This document shows positions 10,614-21,258 of a DNA stretch of 64,000 nt, piece by piece. The stretch is from positions 7,584,458-7,648,457 of the forward strand of contig CM055748.1 of the NCBI GenBank assembly GCA_029465975.1, in the 5' to 3' direction. The notes below the pieces were generated by a model. That model was not told the origin of the DNA. It saw nothing but the letters and a program-made list of their open reading frames with translations, and searched no databases. The translations under genes and the position numbers were made by a program. Source of the stretch: Dallia pectoralis. Taxonomy: Eukaryota > Chordata > Actinopteri > Esociformes > Umbridae. Position 1 is the first letter of the stretch. The number at the start of each line of letters is the position of its first letter.

Positions 10614-13600
10614 CTGAAAAGGAAGTTGTGTCAGCTCTACAACCACAAACCATAACGGCGTCTGTTATAGTACTTCCTTATCGGAACGTGTCATAAAGCA
10701 TTTATATATTTCACTTCCTATTAATGATACATTGGTCATAAATTTTACAGTCATTCATTCACATTTGACTTCTGCGAGCGGCATACAGACCTTGTCATCA
10801 ATGGTATCAAACTTGGTAAGCACAATCCCGTCAATGAGGCGAGGTTTATCTGACATTGAGTGATCTGCCAACGCCTGGTTAAATTTCACCTGAAAATACA
10901 GTATCACACTTGTTTCACACGGTGTGCAACACAAGGCATTGGTGCAAATAAGGAGAACATACTTTGTGTTAATACATTTAGACAAGTATAAATGGTGGTG
11001 CCTTCTGTATGACAGTCTTGACAACACACCCTTTAAGTAATATCCATATAGTACAGCTAAAGCTTTAGCATAATCCAGAATAAACAAGTATATGAAACTC
11101 AACAGAACCATCAGCCCATTTCTGACCTTTTAGGGTTACATTTTTGATTCAGATTAAACAGTAGAATGTTAGCTTGTACAAGGGCTCTCACCAACTGGTC
11201 CACTGCCTCATTTCCCACCAGAGCTTCCCCCACAAACAGCACCAGATCAGGCATGTTAACAGCGATCAGCTTAGCCAGAGCCGTCATCAGGGGGGCGTTG
11301 TCTTGCATCCGTCCAGCAGTGTCCACCAACACCACATCAAATGCCTGGTTACGAGCTGGAAAGTGAAAAGGGGGAAACCAGGGAGGATTTATGTAGTTGA
11401 TAGAACATTGTACTTGGGTTGTACACTAAGTTTGTGGACGTCTTCCCCTCCAATAACAGACTGACTGATACTGGACATGAGGGACAGTTAACCTAGGTAA
11501 AAACAAGCAGACAGCTCTAAACATGAGGCTGAAATCATTTGCCTATAAATACTTGGTCCTATGTAGCTCAGTCGGTAGCGCATGGGGAATATAAATCCAG
11601 GGTTCTGGGTTCCGTTTCGGTGGACTGGATACAACTTTCGTCTGACTTCCATGTAAGTGCATTCCTACTGTGAGAGTTGAATATACTCTATAAGTGACAT
11701 TGCCTGATTACTAGGAATGACACAATAAATAAACCTGACATTAAATGAACGTCTTGAATAAAAATGCTCCTAATTTCAACGAATGCAAATTTAAATCATG
11801 CGTAATCTTTACATATATTCTAATACCAGACCAAAAAGCTGAATATACAGAATAAAATGAATGATATTGTAATACAATACATACATTCTCTCTGAACTGT
11901 AATTAATATAATGTCTGAATAGACTTTCAATGAATAAGTATTAAACATTATCAAAAGAAATGCAAAAAACTGCAACAAAAAATAATTGTTGGATACTACT
12001 GGCCAATATACTACTGATGAGTATATTTGTACTGATTAGTACTGATACAGGGGTGGCAGAAATAAATACATTATATCACTTTTTTCTGACAATGTTGTCT
12101 AGATACACTGACAACAACAATCATTTGTATTATTAACTCCAAATGCGAAACCATTCTTACAATGACTCACTTTTGGAATACATGAAAATAGTGAAGCCAA
12201 AAGGGTAAGTTTATGCACATTGTGATTCATAGCACAAGGAATTTCTATCATTGATTTTTGATGTTCAGTTTAATAACTGTACTATTTCAACCACGCAGAG
12301 CAACAGCATCAGCTGTGTGCACACTGAACTATAACTAAAAATCCATCCACAGAGCAAGCTGCATCTAACCACCAAATAAATGCTGAAGTGAGTCTGGTGT
12401 ATTTGCATGTTCGCATGCATGGCTTTAGAAACTTGTAATGAGGAAATTGACATAATTTGAATGAAGTTGAGCCTGTGGATGAATTTCAAGATCTACCTTC
12501 AAACTCTCTGCTTGACATCATGGGAAAATCAAAAGAAAACAGACAAGACCACAGAAAAATTATTCTGGTTCATCCTTGGAAGCAATTTCCAAACGCCTGA
12601 AGGTACCATGTTCATCTGTTCAAACAATAGTATGCAAGCATATACACCAAGAGACCACGCAGATGTCATACGGCTTAGTAATGAGACCCGTTCTGTCTCC
12701 TAGAGATGAACGTGAGTTGGTTAAAAATGTGCAAATCGATCCCAGAACAGCAAAGGACCCTGTGAAGATGCTAGAGGAAACAGGTGCAAAAGCATCTAGT
12801 CACAATGAAATGAGTCCTATAATGACAAAACCTGAAATGCTGCACAGCAACAACGAAGCTACTGCTCCAAAAGCTGCATTTAAAAAGCCAGACTACGGTT
12901 TGCAACAGCACATGGGGACAAATATCATAGTATTTGGAGAATTGTCCTATGGTCTGATGAAACAACGATATAACCGTTTGACAATTGTCATGTCTGGCGA
13001 AAAAAGGGGTGGGGCTTGCAAGTTGACGAACACCATCCTACCCATGGTGCACTGGGGTGAGCATTATGTTACGGGGTGCCACTCCTGAGTTTCACTGCAG
13101 GAGAAACTAACGCACCTCACAACATAGATGGCATCAAACAGAAGGAAACATTTGTGGATATATATAAAAGCAATATCACAAGACATTAGTCAGACAGCTT
13201 GGTCGCACATTTGGATCGTCCAAATGGACCATGATCCAAGTGTACTTCCAAAGTTGTGTGCAGAACTGGATACAGGATGTGCAAGCGTCGAGAATCAAAT
13301 CTGGCCAGGGACTTCTCCAGAACGTGTTACTTTGTTCCTCTCTTGGTGAGCAGGATTCACAGGTCTGGTCCAATAAATGGCTGCACATTATGCCCTTCCC
13401 CCCCGGCTCATCACTGTCACTTCTACCCACGGGCCCAGCTGAACTAGGCTCGACAGGTTTTTGTTTCATGTTTTAATTAAAATGTAACCGTCTAACATAC
13501 CTTTTTCTGAATATTTGACTTTCTGATAGGCTAAAATGTTTCAATAACTTATGATAACCGCAACTGATTGTATTGTGACCTAGGCATAATGCTAACTATT

Positions 13601-16600
13601 GTGAGGTACCAGGCCACTCCCACCCCTTCTGGTTACCATAGGCAATAGCCTCCATGGCGATGCCGGCCGCGTCTTTCCCGTAGCCCTTCTCATAGAGCTG
13701 CACTACAGGACGCCCCTCGTGGTCCTGAGGGGGGTGCAGGGAGTTAAGACGCCGCTGGTGGGTACGCAGCTGCTCCACGGCCCCCGCACGGAACGTGTCA
13801 CAGGCCGCTATCAGTACGGTGAAACCGTTCTCAATCAGCCAGAAGGAAATCTGCACAAAGATGGAAGAGTGGGTTTCGGAATATTAAAAGAATCCAGAGC
13901 TTTTTTTAAAAAAGACAGATTGCGCAAATTATTATTGACCTAATTCCTGATATATGTACTAAGTAAAATGTGAAATTGTTGTATATAGTGATCAGTGTAT
14001 TATGTATATTTTTAAGTATCTGGAAATGGTTTTCCTTTTTTAAATGGATACGGAACTTAGTTATCGTTTAGCTGGTAACAGTGAAACATGTTCTCAACGT
14101 GAATGTGCAGTCACTTAGGTTTCTGCCAAAGATTTTAAAATAAAGCATAATAAATAAAGTATAACCTGGAAAGTTCCAAACATGGTTTCATTTGGTTGAA
14201 TGCATACAAAACCCAGTTTTAGTTTAATAGTTTAGTTTTAATTCGTTTTTTATTTGACAGGTTTTCATAAAAGAAAACACTTGTGGCAGAACTCACCTTG
14301 GCCAGATTAGTAGACTTGCCAACACCATTGACTCCACAGAAGGTTATCACGAAGGGTCTTCGTTGGCTACGGGCCTCCAGGACGTCCCTCAGGATGTCCA
14401 CACGCCGCTTGGGCTGCAGGATCTGGACCAGAGAGTCCTGCAAGGCAGCCTTCACAGTCGAGGCCACAGCTAGTGGAGAAGAGAGACACATCCATTGTTA
14501 AGAGGAATAGAGATACTTTGCAACGTTGTTCAGCATGTTTATTCTTTGGATAGGAAAACGTTGTTCCTCTTAACAAGTAACAACATTATAAAGTTAACTT
14601 CTACTCACTGGTGAAGGTGCCCATAACTTTTCCTTCCAGTTTTTTGGCTACTGAGTCACAGAGCTGGGAAGCAATTTCAGCTGCTACATTCTTAGCTATC
14701 AAACAAATGAAAATAAGGTTAGTTTGCACTTTCCCTATGTTAAATTTTCACCATCATCTTTATCAATCGAATATGTCAGAACTATTACATTATCAACAAA
14801 GGTGAGCAACAAAATAATGAACCATATTGTATTGTTCATTTAGTTACCTGGCAAATCCCAGCCTTAACTTTAAGGTCAACAACCCAACATGATTACATGA
14901 TTTACACAGTGAAATCCCCCAATCAAGATATTCAACCTAAATCCTCCAAATCATATAGACTTTGACATTTTCCCAAAGAAATTATTACTTTGCAATATGA
15001 CATTTTTGGACAAAGATATCAGAAGATATCAGATGCTTGTGTGACTGTTGTTCCTCTTTTAAAATAGGGACACAGAGGAGACAGCATACCGATGAGATGG
15101 TCTCTCATCTTGTCCAGCACTGGCTCCATGTCCTCCTGGCTCAGACTCTTGGATCCCACCAGGCCCTTAAGCATGCCAAACATCCCCCCAAAACCACCCT
15201 TTTTGGTGCTGAGGAAAAAGTGAGAAAAGGCCTAATATCACATTATGTCTTGTATAGCTTCTCCGTGCTACTTATAATCCCAAAACTAGGGTTTATATCA
15301 ACATGTTTGTAGAAAGAATAACAACTAGAATTAGATTATTTTTAGGGATGCACCAATAATTCTTGTTGCGAATAAAAACAAATAAAAAATTCAAATTAGA
15401 AAATAATAATAATATAATAATAAATTAAAATAAACTCAAAACTGACTTAACACTGTGGTAAAGTTTAAGGGCTCAGTCATATGCTTGTGAAAAGAAAAGG
15501 TTTTAAGAATGGATACATTTGGGGCACGTCTAACATCTTCGGGTAATTTATTCCAGTTGCATTCAGCGTAACTGCTAAATGCAGCTTCACCATGTTTAGT
15601 TTTGACTCTGGGCTCTACTAGCTGTCCTGAGTTCAATGATCCAAGGGTCCTGCTTGGTTTATAATCTTCAAACATATCATACATGTATTCAGGGCCCAGA
15701 CCGTTCATAGATTTATGCACTACAAGCATCACTTTAAAATCTATTCTGTAACTGACTGGAGGCCAGTGCAAAGATTTAAGAACCGGAGTGATGTGCTCTG
15801 TTCTCTTGGTCTTGGTTAGCATTCTAGCAGCAGCATTTTGAATGAGCTGCAGCTGCTTTCAAATGCCAGTATCTGATTGGTGCATCCCTAATAAATACAA
15901 ATATACACATACACTGATCCACATTATGCCTTATATGCCGTTGGTCCTTCGCATGCTATCAAAACAGCACAGACCCATGGGAGCACCTGAAGGTGTCCTG
16001 TGGTACCTGGCAGCATTAGCAGGAGATCCTTCAAGTACTGTAAGCTGCGAGGTGGAGCTGACACAAGTCAGACATGTTGGTCTAGCATAACCCAAATATT
16101 AATTGGATTTGAGATCTGGGGAGTTAGAGTCAGGGCAACTGCTTAAACTCATCATGTTCCTTAAAGTATTCCCAAACAACGTGTGCAGTGTGGCATGGCA
16201 CATTACTTTGCAATAGGGACGGCTGCCATCAGGGAATACCATTGCAATGAACAGGTGTACCTGTGCTGGTTGACGTCCACATGAATGTCCAACTCCAGGG
16301 TTATCCAAGCAGATTATTGCCCAAAGAATCATATTCTCTCCACCAATGCCATCCCTTCCCCAGGTGAACGGCGCACAAATACAGAGGCGTTGACGTGATG
16401 CAAGCGTGAACGGGACTCATCGGACCAGGCAACTGTCTATCACTGCACCGAGGTCCAGTTCCGACACTTGTGTGACATTTATAAGCGCTTTCAGCGGCGG
16501 ACAGGTTATTCATGGGAACTCTGACTGCTCTGACCAGAAAGCGTTGCTGTTTTAGAGATTCTCTGACTCAGCCGTTTGGCCGTATCTATTTGGCCCATGT

Positions 16601-19600
16601 CAAAGTCGCGCAGGTCTTTACTCCGGCATATGTCTCACTGCACTCAACACGTTGACAACATGCATCAACTAGCATGTTCGCCAACCGAGACTGCGCCCTT
16701 CAATGTCATTCGCTTCATCTGTGAGTGGTCATATTGTTTTGGCTCATCAGTGTATGTACACAAATGGTTTATGGCAAACATTCACACACATGTAAATAAA
16801 TTCTACGCGGGGAGAAAATTGGGACGTATGGAATAAAAAATATCCATATTATCACATTATTAGGGCATTATTTTGTTAACATATCATATGGCACCCACTA
16901 GAGTACCGTGAGAACAGATACTAAGGGGTTCCACGGCTATTCCCCAGACGATCGGAAATAACATAAAGGTATTACCTTTTCTTGCTACTGTCAGCAACTA
17001 CCACCCTCTCCTCTTCCTCCTCCTCCACTTCATCATCCTCGCTGGACTCGTAATCCACAGTAAGCAAGTCACCCTTCATCGAACTCAGCTGCATCCCCTG
17101 GTAACAACACTTGATTTCAACAGAACACACCGACAGAGCATACCGACAGAACAGAGTCTGGTGCCTCCACTGAATACAGCTGGCTACATTAGCTCATATC
17201 AGATACGTACCAGGTTCACTTGAGGGTCCAGGCCTTGTTCCCCAGCAGAATGGGCTCCATTGCCATTGCTCTCACTGTAGTCCAGCTCCTTGGTGCTGCT
17301 ACCGCCCAAGGTCCACACTCGCTTCTCTTTCCCCTTCTGCTTCTCCTTCACTGGCTTAGGGGATTTACTGGACGGCAGAAGACAACGCTTGAGTACTGAA
17401 ACCATTATCAGTAGGATTCTAAAACTGAAATCACATCGCATTATATTCCTCGCCCACTCACCTGGGTTTCTCCACTGGTACCCCCATGCGCTTGCGGATG
17501 AACTCCTCTCTCTTCTTTTGAATGATCTCCTCCTGGGACAGGACCTCGGTACCATTCTCCATTGTCTTCGGGGGACTGGCCGGGGCCTTGACTTGCTCCA
17601 CTTTGACAGGCTCAGCGACAGGAGCTACGGGGATGAAGCTAGGTGAGACGACAGACGACTACATACCTGAGTCATAAACTAGGTCTCCATTGGCAACAGA
17701 CTAAATTGCCTGACAGATTCTGTCCAAAATAACTAATATTGTAAAAGCTATTATACTATTGTAAACATATGTGTTTCACAGCAAAAAGTTAAGTGAACAA
17801 AATAAATATATATTTGCTGCTTAACGTCTTGATCTATAATTCTAAATATTCTCATCAATATCTAATATATAAAGTCGAACCTATAATTTATGTTTTTTCT
17901 CATTTAAATAAATAACATTCTAAATTCAACATTCAAAATGTGTCACAATTATTGGCACCCCTTGAAATTCCTATATGACCAAAAATAACTGAAGTATATT
18001 TCATTGATACATTCATTGATTAAGAACACATATCTGGTAAACAGGGGTTTCCAAAGAACTTACACCGGCTCTGGGTCGGCACGTCAAGAACATGATATTA
18101 AGCTTATACATAAAATACCAGCAAAATACTGCACTGATTGCAACCACATAACATTATCATAGTGCCAGTATAGCCAGAAGGGGTTGCTCTTTACAGGCTT
18201 TGGCGGGTCAATCTACAGTTCCCATAGACATCCATCACAGGTGGAAAGACCAGAAAATACAGGCACGATGTGCAACATAAGCTGCATGAATCAGAAAACA
18301 GCTGTAAGAATGTCGCTCATTGGTTGAAAATGACCATTTACTGGCCACTTTAATCATCATGTACCGGGATTGCATGTGTCCCATAGGATGTAGAAAGCAC
18401 TGTATGAGAGATTCTCTTTCTAAGGATAATGGTGAGTGGCGGTGAGTAGGGGAAAACGTGCAGCCCACGAATTGTCTCGAACTCTTAGCGATTTACCTGC
18501 CCAACAACTATGGTCTAAAGCAGTCCTGGCACCTGGTGACAATCTTACAATCCTTGTCTTGGCCCCTGTAAGGTCCAAAGCCTATGCACATGGTTTGTCT
18601 TTAAATATCCTTGCAATTACTTAATCAGCGATATTTAAATGCATTTCTTCCAACAACTCCTCCCTTATAATAACGGGTCTAATAATTACCCTCTTTTTTG
18701 GCATTCCTGTTCTTCTTGCCACCTTGTTCCTTCCCCTTATCTCCTCCTTTTGTCTCGATCATGGACTTCACTGTTTTTTGGGATTTCAGGGACTCATTGA
18801 AGCTCCTCATGGAATTGGGACCTCGAGCTTTGCTGCTCTCCTCTGCCTCACTACAGCACAACAGGACAAGTGACAAAATAAAATAAGCATGTATCATCTG
18901 ACTCAAGCATTGTGTTGTCTGGTGGGGTCAGATATTATAAGACTTCTGGCAATGTAAAAAAGGATATGCAACCATATAGTAACCATAACAATTCACCGCT
19001 ATAGTAATGGTATGATTTTAAGGTCTAACTTTTGGAGCATAAGAAAACCATGCTTATTGCACCAGTAGTAGCCGGTACTGAGGCCACCGCGTAACATCCC
19101 GCCTCACACGGTCTCAGAATACACAATTGTATTTCTTGAGCGCACAATTACTTTTCTTATTTCATCTACAGCATCAGCACTAAGATGTGATGTTGTTTAC
19201 CGAAGAAGCTCGTTGAAGTCATCCTCAAATGCAAAATTATTGTTCAGTAGTGAGAGGGCACCCTTCTGCTCCAGCTCATTCTTGTAACGATCCCTGAAGT
19301 GGAGCTGCACGTCATCTATGAACTTGTCAACGTACGTCAGCGTCAGGATTTTTTGAAAACCCACCTGCAAAAAAAAGGAAGGTTAAATTTTCGGTGTATA
19401 TCACAGATCATGCAGATGAGCAAAAACTGGCATTTGTTTCTAGGTCTACGACATACACAAACAAAACAGCGAAATATGCGCTAAAAGCAGTATAAAGTAT
19501 ATTAAAACCCATAGAAATCTGGTACAAGTAGGCTGCTTGCAATTTTATGAGTAAGTGTTAACAACTTTCGTAGCAGCAAGCTGACTGGATGTCTAGGTTC

Positions 19601-21220
19601 TGACACCAATATCTCCTGCTCTTCTAGAAGCATCTGAACATATCTATCTGTGATAGTATGATGACAAACAAAAATCATCAATACTTACTCAGAATTCACT
19701 TGTTTCAATAATCATCACACATCGTATTAAATCTTTACACCTCCTTCATGGTGTAAAATATATATATATATATATCAGTAGTAAAAAAATCTGAGTGGCT
19801 GGTGTATTGTTGTCACGATGAGCGGTGAACCAAAAAGGTTTTTTGAGGCACACGAGAAAACAGTCACCAGTGAAATCCTTGACTCATCGTGCACTGATCT
19901 ATCTCCTATGGCGGTAAAGCTGACTGAGGTCTTCAGGTGAGTGAATGTGTCCTGACAAAAACAAATGTCTTGGCAAGGATGCTTAGCACGCTTGAACTGA
20001 TCTTCAGCAAAACATAAATTGCTGCGATGAGGCAGAGCCATAGCTACCGTGAACATTAATCAAACATTTTGTAAAATAACCACCATGGTGGATAAATGCA
20101 ATACAACCAGGTAAAGATACCATACACTGTACACTCTCTGTCGAGAAGCGGAGCTCATTTACATGTAATACTTACCACAAAAACCAGCTCAAACTCGTTA
20201 TCGAGTTTGTACTTAAGATTCAAGGCGTCATGTGTATAGGAATTGTTGCCACTGCGTTCCTGAAAATAAATAAAATTATAATCATTAATACTGTACAGAT
20301 AAAAGTTGCGTGGGACACATGACTGAGGCTTTTCAGAAATACACTGAACTTGAGTGGCCTTCGTTCCAGCATTGAAGATTCAACCCACCTGGCTTATAAA
20401 ATGGCCATTTTCCCCAAAATAATAAATGTAGTTAATATATACAGTCTAAATAAATAAATGTCAAGTTAAAAGTACCATTTAAAAAGGTGAGTACCGGTAC
20501 ACACTGGAAGCTGAGAGCGCTTAAGCTATATTGCATTTTTTTAAATTTGTGCTATCGATAAAAACTCATAGTTTTTACTAATAGTTTAGCGCTCTCAAAA
20601 ATTGTATCAATATCAATAAAAAAGCAGCAGTATGTAAAATGGAGTGGGTCCAAAGTCTCCAGATCAGAACACATCTTTTGCAAATGTTTCACATCAACTA
20701 CAGAGTCTGCCTAAAACAGCAGGGCAATGCTCTGTGTTACTTGATTCAAAGCAAACATAGAAAGCATTTAGCTCCTGTGGTAAGCTTGCGTCAATGGGTC
20801 GTGTGCAGATGGATATCCTATTGTGGTCTGAGACATTCTGTAAACGCTGCAACATCTGACAAGCTACAAAGCCGGTAAAACATAATTGGATCCTAGTCCT
20901 ATATGTATTAGGTGGATTTCATAGGGCAAGAAGATTTGTTTTCTTTTGCTAAAAAGGAAAATCTCTAATATTTAGCTCAGTGTGAATGTTCAATTTCTTT
21001 TTTTATACATACGGATACATATGTGCTGGCCTTAATTATTAAAGACACTGACTTCTGTAATGAACTCATGTGAACTACACAGACAAAATGTTTTTAAAAA
21101 ATATCATATTGAATGGTTGAAGACCCATGGAAATTAATTTTTAAATATTACATTTATTTCAAAATAAAGAAATTGGTCACTATAATATGCATTCAATCGT
21201 TGTGCTGTGGAAGCGTCAAA

Positions 21221-21258
<38 letters not shown>

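Noticed and set aside
10755..11111. 118-codon minus-strand frame as a separate gene
   Set aside because: It is srpra exon 13 with intron sequence read through on both sides.
11555..11660. tRNA gene
   Set aside because: A and B box-like words are present but no cloverleaf can be folded and the acceptor stem is missing; a SINE head fits better.
12576..13088. Intact transposase gene (170 codons)
   Set aside because: The frame covers only part of the Tc1 transposase; the true start at 12520 is in another frame and the catalytic domain is broken.
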